Part shown: piece after piece, positions 10,288 to 22,590 of the stretch
Position numbering within the stretch: the first letter of the stretch is position 1
Layout of the letters: each line of letters begins with the position of its first letter
From: Odiellus spinosus
Taxonomy: Eukaryota > Arthropoda > Arachnida > Opiliones > Phalangiidae
Length of the DNA stretch: 64,000 nt
Direction: 5' to 3'
Assembly (NCBI GenBank): GCA_963920705.1
Contig: OY987225.1
Span: 31,433,538-31,497,537, forward strand
The notes under the pieces: generated by a model
What the model was told of the DNA's origin: nothing
What the model saw: only the letters and a program-made list of their open reading frames with translations
Database searches by the model: none
Made by a program: the position numbers and the translations under genes

Positions 10288-11571
10288 AGTCGTAATTTCT
10301 CTTTTTAATTGAATGCCAAAATCTGCATCTTTTCCCTATTATTTTTTTGCGAATTTCAGATCTACAATCTTCCTCTCCATCCTCCCTTGAAGAAATAGCT
10401 GTTGGAGAAAGCTTGGAATGAATTGCAAACTCAAACTAAGGGATATGAAACTTCGAAGTAAATCAGTCAACCCTTTTCCACGTCATCTTCCCAGCTAGCT
10501 CTGATCTTTTTGCCTGCACGGTCTCCTTCTCATTTCAGACATTCCCAAAAATGTATTAATGTTAAAGTTAACGCGAAGCAACCGAACGACAATTTGATCA
10601 TAAAATCAAAATTACTTTCCATTCTCACGCAGTTGAATCTCCCGTTACTGTCTCTCCCCTATACTCTTTTCTGTCATTTAGACGTTTTCAAAGTATTTGT
10701 TTTCGTCTAAGCCGAGTTCGACGTCAACCGCCAGAGCGTCTCAAATCCATAACAGTTATATATACGAACTTATAAGAGGGGGGAAAAGGAATTTTATAAA
10801 AGATAACGGCGTGTTATTTTTCTTATATTACGATTTTGTTACGTAAAGATCATTTCGCTTCAATGATTCGTTTCGTGATGGGGAAAAATGTATTTATATT
10901 AGTGGGTGGGCAAAATATTGGGTCGAATAATAGTTGAGATGGAATAATTATTCAAATTAAAATAAATTACATGGAATATATACTAATTTAGTAAGATTAT
11001 AGACGAGGCTTTCTTTCCTCAAATTTGTTCGTGACCCAGTTAACTTAAAATGTAAATATAATTTAATTATATTAATTCGATTAATTTGTAAATTCAATAC
11101 ATTTCAAAACTTAACTTATTTAAAGGAAATTGTCAACATGCTTTTTTCCTGAAGGGGTAAGGATTATATTTGAAGCTTTTCATAATATATAAAACCTAAA
11201 TTTAATATTTTACACCTTAATTAGGCTGAAACATTTAAAGAGAAACTTAAAATAATATTTTTCCGCTAAATTGATGACGTGGGGAAAACGTAATTAGCGA
11301 TCAGTTGAAAATGAGAGCCGATAAATATTGATTTCAAATCGATTCCATATCATTTAAATAAGCCTAATCCATTAGCAAAGAAAGAAGTCAAACTATGTAG
11401 CTAAAAATATACAAGTACTTTCACGAAAGAGACCTTACGAAGTAAACGATAATTTCACTGTTATAGAGTATGTATATATATATATTTTAACATTTTAATT
11501 AAATATATTAATAATTAATTAAAAGGATGTATTCGACACGATTTTGCGAAACTATTTTAACATCTTACAGC
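10288..11571. other. AT-rich spacer with old repeat fragments
   Basis: No gene is seen. Fragments include an E-flank piece near 11330-11376 (TTTAAATAAGCCTAATCCAT) and a D-end piece at 11411-11440 (AAGTACTTTCACGAAAGAGA). A TA-rich run lies at about 11470-11486. Confidence 0.5.
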
Positions 11572-11600
11572 GTTTACAATATTGTATCAATACACCTTTG
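11572..11600 (+). repeat. Dispersed R motif, copy 4
   Basis: GTTTACAATATTGTATCAAT followed by ACACCTTTG; a diverged match to the R consensus. Confidence 0.4.
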
Positions 11601-12005
11601 CCTCCGTTAAAGTTTAACAAACCGATAAGAGACAGAAAGACTAAATTCTGCAAAAAAAAAAATAAAACAGAAAGCGCGTCTTCCGACCGCAAATGCTAAC
11701 AACGTGAGCTGGCGGGGGCAAGGGGCGGGTGTTGGGGAAGTAGAAAAGCCTTCGACCCGTGTTTGGCCAACGAGTTTCCGCCAATTAGCGACAATTAGGC
11801 TTAGTCGGAGCGTAGGAAAAGAGTTGTCCCTGCTTATACCGAGGGACGGACAAAGGAGAGAGAAGTTCAACAGAGAAAATCGTCCTAATATATATCGAGA
11901 TTCAATCTAGGAACGCGTACCTAAGTTCTAGAAGTTAAAACCGTTTTTCTATTGAAATTTCGATTCAATTCAAGGTTACGACAACGTATATTTTAACACC
12001 CCCTT

Positions 12006-12129
12006 CGCCATATATTTCCACGTCTCTACGCAGACACGCGAGCGGAATGGTTGCTATGGTAACCGGAAGTAAATCGTTGGGCGGCTGGACTCTTCCGCGA
12101 GGATGAAACGGATGGAAATATATATGGCG
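12006..12129. mobile_element. Short inverted-repeat element N (about 124 bp)
   Basis: CGCCATATATTTCCA on the left is mirrored by TGGAAATATATATGGCG on the right (one 2-bp size difference). The interior is much richer in GC than the flanks and holds a perfect RFX palindrome and an adjacent CCGGAAGT Ets-type word. No second copy is seen in the window. Confidence 0.65.
12050..12063. promoter_or_regulatory. Perfect palindromic RFX (X-box) site
   Basis: GTTGCTATGGTAAC fits the RFX-family X-box consensus (GTTGCYATGGYAAC) at every position. CCGGAAGTAAAT, an Ets-type word, follows directly. Whether it is bound is unknown; no gene start is seen beside it. Confidence 0.55.
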
Positions 12130-12207
12130 AGTTAGGGTTAACGGTTATACTATATATTACGTATACTATTGTTACAAGAGGAGTAAACATAATGGGTTTA
12201 AGCCGAA

Positions 12208-12230
12208 GCGGATGGATACGCGATGTTAAA
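12208..12230 (-). repeat. Dispersed R motif, copy 5
   Basis: GCGGATGGATACGCGATGTT is the reverse complement form of the R consensus. Confidence 0.5.
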
Positions 12231-12274
12231 GAGATAATGAAGACGAGAAATATCAAAATTTTGATTTTCACTAT

Positions 12275-12433
12275 AGCTACGTTCCCACTAGACACTTTGC
12301 AAAAATCGGTTTTTCAAACCAAAATTTTCATTTTTAGACAAATAATCTCTAGATCTAAATCCATAAATGTTAATTTTCAGCTTTTCAAAATAGTTAAAAA
12401 CACTTTCAAAGTGTCTAGCTGTGAAACGTGGCT
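12275..12433. mobile_element. MITE L (159 bp)
   Basis: The left end AGCTACGTTCCCACTAGACA and the right end (reverse complement AGCCACGTTTCACAGCTAGA) form imperfect terminal repeats that both reach CTAGACACTTTG. TAT flanks both sides (12272-12274 and 12434-12436), which could be a 2- or 3-bp duplication. The interior is AT-rich and non-coding. Confidence 0.7.
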
Positions 12434-13588
12434 TATGTAACAATGTCGGTCTGTCTATCGGTCGGTCCGTCTACGCAATCTTTACATGCGTATAGAAGCA
12501 CGAGTTAATTTTGATTTCAAACGCGAGGTTTAAATTAAATTTCATTTAGGTTTAATGATTATAGAACTTCTATAACAATTTAAAGTTAAAACCCTTGGAC
12601 ATCCTAACTGCATTTATTTATCAATAAATTTATTGAATGACAATTTAATTGTATAATTATTAAAAAGATCTGTATAATACAAAGTACAGAGAGGGAAAAT
12701 ATGGGATTGCAATTAATTTAATTAATAGACCTGATGATGAAGTAATAACTCCGAAATGTTATCATTAAAAATAAATTTTATTGATAAATAATAGCAGTGA
12801 CTCATTGAGTAGTTTCTTTAAATTGAAATCTTTGGTAAATTTTAGTTTTAACGCTTAAATTAACACTCCTAATCGATATAAAAAGAAATATATTCATCTT
12901 CTTTATCCCTTTGGGGCTATGGTCGAAAAGCAGTCTATAGTAACTGCTCTTGAATTATATATATAGAGGGGTTAAGAGGGTATATGGTTCTATATATATA
13001 AAAGAATTTAAAGCTTTCCTATCCAATAACTGTAAAAAGGGAGGAATTGCTAACTAGAAAGAATGACGCTAGCGTGCAACCCGGGGCCTTATCGAGTTAA
13101 GGAGGTAGTTAAAAGCCCGCACCACTTTCTTTGATGCTTGTTCCAGGGATAGTTAGATGGGAAATTAACAAATGGTCATAGATTTACTTTCGTTACTCTT
13201 TACATTACTTGGAGGGTAGGGGTTTCGTTAAATTTGCTCAATATTACGCAATTATAGTAATGTATATGAAAAACATCGATTCCCTATTCGAAATAGGCGT
13301 AATATCAAGAAATTTGAACCATATAATCATGATTATTTTAAGATAAAACCCAAAAATAAAATAGATCCCATTTATATCTCAGTATTTTATAATTTAAGTG
13401 GCCAAGAACGAATGCGGAATAGAGTATTGGGCTTTTATAAATTGCATAGGACCATAGAGAACATAACGAGAGGAGTAGAAGATTTTGAATTAGGCAATTT
13501 ATAAGGCAATCCATCAATAACCTACTTCCGGCTTTAATTCCTTGATAGGAATATGTCGTCTAATTACAAACATTAATTTCTACTAGAA
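12434..13588. other. AT-rich spacer, no gene recognised
   Basis: Only simple TA-rich tracts (about 12955-13010) and unique-looking sequence are seen. Confidence 0.5.
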
Positions 13589-13800
13589 ATATTAGATATA
13601 AACACGAGAAAAACAAAAAAACTAGGCTTTCATAGACGTCCTCTAACGGTAAACAGTGGCAAAAGAAGTATCTAACAAAACAGCGGCTGCTATAGACGGA
13701 GAATCTGCAGACAAGCACGTGATTTTGTTACCACTGTTTGCCGTTAGAGGACGCTTATGAAGGCCAGATTTTGTTAATCATCTTTAACTATTAAGATAGG
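13589..13800. mobile_element. Fold-back MITE family C, copy C2
   Basis: TTCATAGACGTCCTCTAACG and AAACAGTGGCAAAAG on the left are mirrored by CACTGTTTGCCGTTAGAGGACGCTTATGAAGGCC on the right around GGCTGCTATAGACGG and GCACGTG. The outer right TIR (TTGTTAATCATCTTTAACTA, TTAAGATAGG) is kept. Confidence 0.85.
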
Positions 13801-15678
13801 ACTTCTAGCTAGATCTACGCGTAATACTGAGGATATGAAAAATTAATTGTTCTAGGTTGAATTATTTGTAAAAAAAAATCAGTAACATTGTCATTTAGAA
13901 GACTAAAACAAACATTAGTTTTAACAATTTAACTATCTTTAAACTAGCGTTTCTAATAAGAATCACCGGAAGTAGAAATTCAGTAGGCGTCGCCAGGAAT
14001 TTTACCGACTGAACTAAAATGATTTCAGGGTTCCCGCATCCTCTGACGGCGCACTGTAGATCAAACTAAATCTCGTAAAGACCTTGCCAGGTCCGAGGCT
14101 TAACCTTCAGCTCCTCCGCGTTATATTCTCCGTGATACGACCCGGCAAGAGTAAAAGGCCACTAATTATTTTTCTAAATGACTAGAAAGACCATTTCTCA
14201 GCTCTCGTGGCTCTCGGAACCCAAAACGTTCTAGTTTCGTAGCTTTGTATGGCTGATGGCAATTTCGGATAGAAGAATAAAAGGGTATAGAAATACGGTG
14301 GCGAGAGAGGGCGGGGGGGGTTTCGAAGCCCAAACCATTGTTAAAACAAAAGAACGCTTATAACACACATTTTGATAACTTTAAACGCACGCGCGCGCGC
14401 AATCAAAACCATCTGACATAAACTGCGCCTATATATATACGGAGCTTCGCTAAGCCTAACTCGGCATCCCACCCGTCGTTAATTTAAAAATATTTGGGCC
14501 CAAACCTCGAGAGAGAGAGAGAAAGAGTGAGAGAGAAAGACCCGAGCGCGCGATATGTTAAAACGTAAACCTCAACGAGAGAGCGGTTAACGTTTATTAC
14601 TCCAGAGTTTAAAAGGCGTCAAAATGGCCCAGACCCTAATTTATTACCGAAAATTAAAGGCAGTTCGTGACGTAATCTTGAATAGAAACGAAGGTTTATG
14701 ATACTACCATTTCTAATAAATATGGATCAAAGTGATAGTGAAATACATTATTTAATTGGGTTGAAAAATAGCGTTTGTGCTCGAAAGGTTCCCCAAAAAT
14801 ATCAGTCTCTATAGTCTTAAAATTTGTTTGTAAATAAATATACTAGCGAATAAAGGGTATTTTAAAAATGATAGAAATCATATTTCGGACTGAATTATCT
14901 CTTTAAAAATGGTATATCATTCCTCTATCCCTTAAATCTTTCGAGACACTTAAACCTATGGTTATATATCGATTGATTCACTAATTGGCTTAACTCGAAT
15001 ATAACGTAAAATACACTTAAAGTATTATGGGCCTATAAAGCAGTTTATTTAATAATGAGAATATATAAAATAAATTTGTTCTCAAGTTTTAAATATGAAA
15101 ATTTCTTCATAAAAGAATATTAATTTAATAAAATTTTAGTTAAGTATAAAGATTGTCCGAGGACGGGATTAATTAATTATCCGTTTCAATATCTTAAAAT
15201 ACGCCTGCCATTATTTTAAAATAGCCAATTTCTTGAGATATATTCTACCAATTAGATGGTAAAAGTCATTGACCTCAATTAACTGGTGGATAACTCTTAT
15301 AAAAAAAATTCCATTCTATTAATTAAGAGAGTTTAAAAAAATTAAAGTCATTAAATAACATACTGGACCATAAGAATATTATCTAACAAAAAATTCAAAT
15401 TTAGAATCAAAATATCGCAACAGATAGATAATGATGATTAAATAATTTCCAATACTATCTACAATCCTTCAAATTACCACGTGACTATTTTATTAGCCTT
15501 CTTCAGGAAGCGCTTTACGTATTTTTCTAGAGTATAGTTTTTACTTAAAGGGAAGTTGTAGAAGAGAATGATTTTTTTTTTAAACGTTTTCACTGTTAAA
15601 AATATTCGGAAAATGTCTCTGAATTGCGCAACAAAATCGGAAAGATTTTGGCATTCAATTTAAAGGAGAACCTGGGCC
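13801..15678. other. Spacer with GC-richer patches and simple repeats
   Basis: The GC-richer patches at 13970-14170 and 14370-14610 hold a (CG)n run near 14391-14400 and a (GA)n run at about 14509-14545. No exon or gene could be recognised. The remainder (14640-15560) is AT-rich. Confidence 0.5.
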
Positions 15679-15745
15679 TAATCAAAAGACTCCCCTGTAC
15701 CCTTAGCTTCGTAAAATATCCCCCGTGACACGTGCGCGTGAAAAT
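15679..15745 (+). repeat. MITE family I, left half (I2), joined to a D copy
   Basis: TAATCAAAAGACTCCCC and TTAGCTTCGTAAAATA match I1, followed by GACACGTG. The right half is absent and family D sequence begins about 20 bp later, so I2 was cut by a deletion or by arrival of D. Confidence 0.6.
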
Positions 15746-15765
15746 GATGAAAGGTAGGATTTTCC

Positions 15766-15980
15766 GGATTAAGTACTTTCTCGAAAAAGACCGCGTGAAA
15801 GTGATTTTATCACTCGTGTCAGAACTATAAGGGAATCACGTGACCATAGTGATGACGTAATATTGCGGGGAATTTTTATTCTAAAAATTGCGGTAATTGT
15901 TTCTATGACAATCGTTTTTCAACGTTGCTACTCAACATTCATTCGGAGTTGTGAAGAATCCATGACAGTCTCGCTTTAAA
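15766..15980 (-). repeat. Family D repeat, good copy
   Basis: Starts at GGATTAAGTACTTTC and runs through AATCACGTGACCATAGTGAT and GACGTAATATTGCGGGGAAT to TGACAGTCTCGCTTTAA. The order of landmarks equals that at 6741-7009 and 59436-59700. Confidence 0.75.
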
Positions 15981-16442
15981 AAAAATCTTTGAAACCCATT
16001 CTTACGATATTCTTGCTCTAATATTAACGAACTACCGTAGTATAACTAAACCATTCTTTTTCTTAATTCTTTGGGAAACTATATATAGCCTAAAAAAAAA
16101 AAAGGGGAGTCAAGTTGCCGATGAAACACGGAGCTTAATCAAACTGAAAAGACTAAGGGCAACGCGCGCAAGCGCTATAGCTAACACAGTCTTTGAACTA
16201 ATTAAGGATAGGAAGTATTCCACCTATGTCTCGAGCGCTAATTGCTCACACTCATTACTAGCGGCTGAAAAATTCAAAAGGGTCCTGGTATTGCCGCGCG
16301 GAGGTATAAAGGGCGTAAAGAGAAAGAAATGGGCATAAAGACTACACTGTTCAACCCTCGTTTACACTGACTATAGAATCCTATATATACACTCTCTATG
16401 AACTCGTTTTACAACGGTAAAGGGAAAGTCTGTCAAAGGAGG

Positions 16443-16959
16443 CTAGGACTATTGACAATGGACACGTATCTAAAAGTTGACACGCAACATTCAACTAAAT
16501 TCGGGCCAATTGATCTCGCGGAAAAAACCTGAATTTCATTTTAAAGAATTAAAAAATTCCAGAGGCTGTTTTTACACGCGCGTGACGTCATAGTTGCTTG
16601 TCTATGACCTAGACTAACCAATGAAATCGGCTTTCAAAATGACGAAAAATTTTTAATTGGTTAAATGGCCCGAATTGAAGATTCACAACAGAATTCGTTA
16701 GACCAAATAAAAATGACCATAATTCAACAAATATGGATCAAAATTTGGTCCACTTTTACTAAGTAAATAGATATACGAATAATAAAAAAACTGGCGTTCA
16801 TAGGCGTCCTCTAACGGCAAAAGGAATATCTAAAAAATAATGTACGAGGCTGCTATGGAGAGTTAGCAAACTTGCACGTGGATATATTAGTTTCTACTTT
16901 TGCCTCTGTTTCCCGTTAGAGGACGCTTATCATAGATGTCCATTTTTATTAGTCCTAGG
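16443..16959. mobile_element. Fold-back MITE family C, copy C3, interrupted
   Basis: The outer left end CTAGGACTATTGACAATGGA (16443) and the outer right end TTATTAGTCCTAGG (ending 16959) bracket a copy with the usual inner arms (GGCGTTCATAGGCGTCCTCT at 16792; CCGTTAGAGGACGCTTAT). Between the outer and inner left arms about 320 bp of foreign sequence has been added, including segment P (16556-16620) and GGTC-rich DNA. Confidence 0.75.
16556..16620 (+). repeat. Segment P with TGACGTCA core, second copy
   Basis: TTCCAGAGGCTGTTTTTACA then CGTGACGTCATAGTTGCTTG; matches 7385-7447. It lies inside C3. Confidence 0.55.
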
Positions 16960-17551
16960 TGTAATTAACATTAATTCTTAAACTTTACACATTCCCTTTA
17001 AATTAGAAGTCCCTTGTTTTTTAAGTAGTTTTTTACGCGTGGTTTTTTGTTATATACCTTTTTAAAAGGGAAGCCCAGGAGTCATCCCTTTTAACGCTAA
17101 TTGAATGAACTGCGGCGAAAAAACAGCTAGGAGGAGAGAATCCAGGCACTCCATGAGCAACCAAACTATTTCAAACCGAATATACAGCAGAAACAAAACT
17201 AAACCTTCTGTTAACATTAATTCGTATCTCCGATGTTCTCATCATTAATTAGGTTTTATATTCGCGAACGATGAAAGTTGTACCTGAAACGAGGGTTCTA
17301 TTTCTCAGTGCTCTTAGTTTTCAATACTAGTAAAATTAAAATTAAGACAGTGGATTTTCTCAAAATAATTCTATCAACGCAGAAAATTCTGTTTGAAACA
17401 AAGTTTGACCTCGATTTTTCCCCATTTAAAGTACAGAGTATTGAATTACCGTAATTAGTTACAAAGTTAAATATTGGTTTAACGAAAGACTGGTAATTTT
17501 AACCTAAAACGAAAGATATTACTTAAAACTTACACAAGTTGTAGAACCTAA

Positions 17552-17645
17552 TTTTAAAGCGAGGCTGTCATGAATTTTTCAAATTAAATATGAGTAGTAA
17601 TTTCGGAAATATCATTAAAAAATTATTAGAAATATCATAAAGCTC
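17552..17645 (+). repeat. Family D repeat, 5' part only
   Basis: TTTTAAAGCGAGGCTGTCAT, GAATTTTTCA, GAGTAGTAATTTCGGAAATA and ATTAAAAAATTATTAGAAAT follow the D order and stop near 17645. Confidence 0.6.
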
Positions 17646-17699
17646 CGCTTTTATTTGAACCATTTTTAATTTCTGTCCCTTCGCGGGTTTGACCCCAAA

Positions 17700-17850
17700 A
17701 AGGTTATTGTACTTTCATTATTTACACCGTCTGCGGCCGCTAGAGTGTTTCGAATGAGAATCTGTCGGTATATTTACCTGTCCCTTGCTGATATAAGCTA
17801 CGGGGTGTTGTTTACTTTTAAGCAATAAAGTGATAAACTTTTGATAGAAT
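17700..17850 (+). repeat. Family O repeat, uninterrupted copy O2
   Basis: TTATTTACAC, GCGGCCGCTAGAGTGT, GAATCTGTCGGTA, AAGCTACGGGGTGTTG and TTTACTTTTAAG correspond in order to both halves of O1 around B1. The ends of the family are not defined. Confidence 0.6.
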
Positions 17851-19595
17851 GTGATTCAATGTATCAAAATGACATTAGGGTTAAGTATCAGAAGAGGATA
17901 TTTATTTATTCCTAAATCAAAGGTGACACTAAGATGAGAAAAAGAAACGTAGGTCACTCCATCACCAATTGGAATGCGGGCTACATGTATATATGGCCAA
18001 AGATACGACCAATAGTCGCCTTGAGCCAGGACCAACTGATGTTTACTAACATCGAAGAAACAAATTATTCTTCCAGGGTAAAAATAACCTTCACATCTTT
18101 TAAAATACAAAATTTAAGGATAAATAATTTTAGATGTAACAATCTTGCAAGTGTCAATAAATTCAATAAATTCATCGAAATAAAAATTCCCTGAAACCAT
18201 AGAAGATAAAAAAAAAACACCCTAATCGGTGAAATCAGGGCCTATTTTTTATAGGGGTGGAAAAATCAGGTTAGGATAACAGTGTAGGGTAAAAATCTGG
18301 TAAAATAAAAAATCTAGAAGGCCAAAAATAGTATAAAATATAAAAATGGGGTCAGATCAGAGCGACATGGCGAAAGAATTCACAATCTTTTTATCCTATT
18401 TTTCTATATTATAACCCCATATATAGAAGAAAACCAACCATGGATTCAAAAATTCTTTTTTTCTCTCGCTCTCTCTCTCTCTCTCTCTTCACCCCCCATT
18501 TTCTTTTTCTTGTCGGCAGACCGGGTCGCGATTTCCCACTCTTTTAGTCCCGCTGACGGATAGTCTTCCCACCCTATAAGAAAACTTATCTAATTTCAAT
18601 TTCAAATTCTTGCTGGACGACTAAAACGGAGGAAGGACCGCCCGTGCGCGAAGAAAATGTCCTCTCTATATCTTTTACTTTATTCTTAGATATATTTCAT
18701 CCATGGAAAAATTGCGAATAGAAAAGAAATGAAATTTCGATTTGTATATTCTTAGAAAGCGTCAAAATTATCATAAAATGATCGGGTTTTTTATGGGAAT
18801 TTTGGGTTCTTTCAAGTTTGCGACTGAGTAATAGCAAAAGTAATAAGTTAAATGGCATTTGTATCCCTCTAAGTGATCATAAATATTGTATCTTAGTGTG
18901 GGTTATGAAGGAAGAAAGGCGTTGACAGATTTTGATTTGACAAACTTCTTAAATTTGGGGACCAATATGATAAGATTTGTTCTATCATGAACAAAATTTG
19001 ACTTACACCCCTGATTTTAGTACCCATTTATGAAATTTATGACTTATCCCTAAGCTTAAGCCCTTATTTTGAAAATCCCTGACTTATCCAGATTCAGTAC
19101 AAAGCGTGTTAAGAGAATTTATTCTGACAAGGTTCAAGGGGAATTAATGTCAAAGATTACCCAACCGCTTGTATTGTACATATTTTTTATAATATATGAT
19201 TAAGAGTAATATACATAAGCTATACGTTAACGCTTCTATTATACGTTCATCATAACCTTGAGAATCTTTGCAGCAAGATTTCACTCTTAGCCCCCGCATT
19301 ATAATAATACAATTTAGACTTTATTGAACATTTGGAAAACTAAAGATGGAATTTAAAGTGAAAGGTTCAAAGGTTACGTAGTTTCCAAAGCACTACAGTA
19401 TCAGAAACATCCCTTTATATACCATTTTTCATTCATTCAATATTTCTTCTTGAACACTTTTTGGAATTTTGGTGAAAGGGTCATAAGAACTCGGGCGCTG
19501 AGTCGACGAATAAAGTCTAAAGGGTTATGGAGTCCTAAAGATTTTTTTTATTATTAACTAACCCTCGTCAATAACAGACATAACGAACTCCACTC
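17851..19595. other. AT-rich spacer with a CT tract
   Basis: A (CT)n run spans about 18469-18488. A possible short inverted pair (TATAAAAATGGGGT near 18340 and AACCCCATATA near 18412) is weak. Open frames at 17856-18194 overlap on opposite strands and look like chance. Confidence 0.5.
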
Positions 19596-19624
19596 ATTAT
19601 TAACAATGAACACCTATCTTAATA
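19596..19624 (+). repeat. Family C outer-end fragment
   Basis: TTATTAACAATGAACACCTA-TCTTAAT equals the outer terminal arm of family C. The rest of the element is absent. Confidence 0.5.
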
Positions 19625-20699
19625 TTTTAGGCTTAGCGCGTCACTTCTGACGTTTTTAAATAGTCTTAGGGTTAATTTTTATTCAATGAGCGGATTACAT
19701 GAAGGTTGCAATAGCACATTAGCGGAAAACACTATTTGAGAACTTCGAGCCATCATGTAACCGTATTCAATGACGTCATTAGAATTTACTTTTAACAAAA
19801 GATTTTTTCTATCCGTTTTACTTGGGATGATTTTCCTTACATAACAGATAAATCGGAAAACTGAGTCCCTAGTTCTTTAAAAAAGAACCTATATAACTCA
19901 ACCAATGGACTATAGTCCATTCAAAACCTTCCTAAAAGTATAAAATAGCACTAGGAAAGCTTGATAGGGGATGGTCTAACTATTCTCCATCTTAACACCC
20001 TGTATTTCTCATACCTCTAATATTTCTCTACTATATTTTCCATTTGAAATGAATAGATAATAGAATTACGTTTCATTTTGAATTGACAGCGAGTATAAAG
20101 TTGAGTATCTGATTTTTACCCTTAAGGTAAAGAGATAAGGTATTAGCTCAGTTCTGTATTTCCAATTCAAGGTGGAATGAACTTTAGTAGTAGGAGTATA
20201 TAGGAAAAAATGTTCTTCTAGGGAACCGCAAATAGGTTTGTACTACAAGCGAAAAGGGGGGAAACATTCTGGCTTTTGTGGGAGAGGTCCGAAATAGTCC
20301 ATCATCGAATATAGATGTTGCTATTCAGACAACGTACAATGTATAAGAATCTATATACACGAGGACTTTAAGAAATGGAGTTATAGAGATGAAGGCCATT
20401 GCAGTTATATATATAGAAGGATGGAGAGACATGACCATGTCAATATTAGTCCCCGCACCGTTTACAAGACTACGGTTTGGTCGCCTAGCTGAACACTGCC
20501 CCCCCCCCATCTCTTTTGCCCACCCTTTTACTTCTCAATCTATATACTCTCTCCATCTTTAATGTCTGTATATATATGAAAGTTATAGAGGCAAAATATC
20601 GTATCTTTACAGCCGTATTTGAAAGGTTTGACATTAAAGGAGAAGTCTTAACTCCACAAAATGTTATCGTTCAAATAATATGGATTATGTATGAGCCTG

Positions 20700-20935
20700 C
20701 TACGAATTTTTCATTAACTCCACATTGAAAATTAGTAGCATTTTCGGAAAAATCGTTAAATGATTCAAATATGTCATAGAAACATTACAACATTATATAA
20801 TAAACATTTTCGATATTTTTAAATAAAAAATTCGAAGCAATACTACGTCAAAACTCCGGTTGAATTTATATTGTAGAGCTTACGATTATCACGCGTTATG
20901 TCACGTGATAATGAATCCTTGTTAAGCCTACTCTC
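20700..20935 (+). repeat. Family D repeat
   Basis: CGAATTTTTCATTAACTCCA, GTAGCATTTTCGGAAAAATC, TATGTCATAGAAA, TACTACGTCA and GTCACGTGATAATG keep the D order. It runs into TTAAGCCTACT, as does 4290. Confidence 0.6.
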
Positions 20936-21964
20936 CGAGTGAGTAAGATAAAATAGCATAATGTTTGAAATTTTCTTATTGAATAACTTGAGGCTAAATT
21001 ATTGCAAGACTTATAGTTCCCGCCGTAAATAAATATCTATCTAACGATCAAAGATTAAATCTAGATCATTTGAATATGAAATTTCGAATATTGAAAGGGT
21101 TTCAATGATATTTCAGTTACGATATAATAAACTAAAGACGAACGCGAATCAGGTCAACAAATTTCTTTATAGAAAAACTTAACATATTTCCTCAAAACTT
21201 CAATATTTGTCCCCACCTATTGGCAACTTCATTCCCGGATTCTCGAAACTCATAAAAATTCGGACGAAACTCGCTCGAATTTCCCGTGAAAAAGACAATT
21301 TTCCTAGAAGTCGATAACGAGATTTAAAATGAAGTCTACAAACTTGAAATATTCAATACTCGATCTAAACACTTTCAAGACTGAAATGAAAATATCGACG
21401 AATGAAAAGGGGTTATGTGTCAATTGTCCTAGTCTATCGTTTCTCCCTTTAATAAAATTATCAAAATATGATCCTTAATGAAGTTGCGTAGTTTTGTCTT
21501 TAAGAGGTCAGAAAAAGGTCGTAATCTCAAGACCCCGTGTCTCGTCTCCACTTGAAATTGTCCGATATAGAGGAAGACGAGGCGCTCTTAGGAACAAAAC
21601 AAAGAGAAACAAAAGGTTTGGGGTGTCAGGAGAAAAACCCAAGTATAAGAAAAGAGCTTGGGAGGAAGGGAAAAAAAAAACCATGATCTTCCAATATCTG
21701 GCTTGGGTGGTTAGACTCTCCACGTTGGCGGCAATTCACCTTTTGGTAGAGAGAGTCCTCTCGACCTCCTTCACCTCCCCTCAACCCCTCCCCCTCCCGA
21801 TACAATAAAGATGACGGCAGCCCCCCGAGAAACGAGAGAACACAAAGAAGCTCGAATTAAGACTCTCCCAAAGAGAGAAAGAAATAAGACCACACCCTAT
21901 AAAAGGTACCTTCACAAAACCACGAGGAATTATGAAGGTGATTTCATAAAAAGGTGCGTTCATA
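20936..21964. other. Spacer without recognised gene
   Basis: A GC-richer block at 21500-21900 gives open frames of 71-104 codons on both strands. Their composition is purine/pyrimidine-biased (many R, K and E on one strand, F and L on the other) and they resemble no family I know. Confidence 0.5.
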
Positions 21965-22106
21965 CAAGGCCTTGGAATCGATTTAAACCGTTTCAAAATA
22001 TTTCCATAGTCGTGCTAACGGGAAACCGTCTTTATCAAATCGATTCGATATCTTGAAACTGCTTCGGGAACCAGTTTCGTACCGATTCGGTTTTAACAAC
22101 CGATAA

Positions 22107-22590
22107 ATGAAGCCACGCAAGCCCGCCATCGAGCCAACGTCTTGCCTTTGCAAGAACGTTACCGGGTCCATCTCCTAAACTTTATGTACCGGATCTTCAA
22201 TGGCAATGTACCATCTTACCTTGCCGAGTTGTTCCCGACGCCCAATACACTCCATTTGCACGATACGCGAGCAAGTTCTCACAATTTTCACGTTGACACG
22301 ACTAAGACCTACTTGCGGCGTGTCTCGGTCAAGTGCAGAGGAGTTTCAGAGTGGAATAACTTGCCATCATCAGTTAAGGACCTTTCGAGCTTCAGTTTGT
22401 TTAAGAAGGAATTACTACAATTATTTCACGGCCACACGCAACATTAATTTTGATTTCCTATACTTTTATCCACATTCATTCTTAACTAAAATTTCATACT
22501 TTGTATAATTCATCGGACCCCCTGGAAATCAGCTTTAAGCTGAGGGGATATCCAATAAAAGCCTTTATTATTATTATTATTATTTATAAA
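22107..22590 (+). mobile_element. 5'-truncated CR1/L2-like LINE (3' end)
   Basis: Consists of the last codons of the reverse-transcriptase ORF, a 3' UTR of roughly 110 bp, and a tail of ATT repeats (about 22566-22587), the microsatellite-type 3' end typical of CR1/L2-group elements rather than poly(A). It is inserted in MITE T1. Its small size is typical of incomplete target-primed reverse transcription. Confidence 0.8.
22113..22447 (+). pseudogene. LINE reverse transcriptase, C-terminal fragment
   Basis: The reading frame enters from the truncated 5' side and has no start of its own. It ends at TAA (22445-22447) after about 110 codons. Visible landmarks of the C-terminal region shared by jockey/CR1/L2 reverse transcriptases are VLPLQERYRVHLLNFMYRIF, then NGNVPSYLAELF, an R-rich middle (LRRVSVKCRG), and the closing GVSEWNNLPSSVK with FSLFKKELLQLF, i.e. 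the familiar W-N-x-L-P and F-K-x-x-L signatures. The catalytic palm (YADD), endonuclease and ORF1 are all absent, so it cannot act. The frame is still open, implying a fairly recent insertion. Clade assignment beyond CR1/L2-like is inference. Confidence 0.85.
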
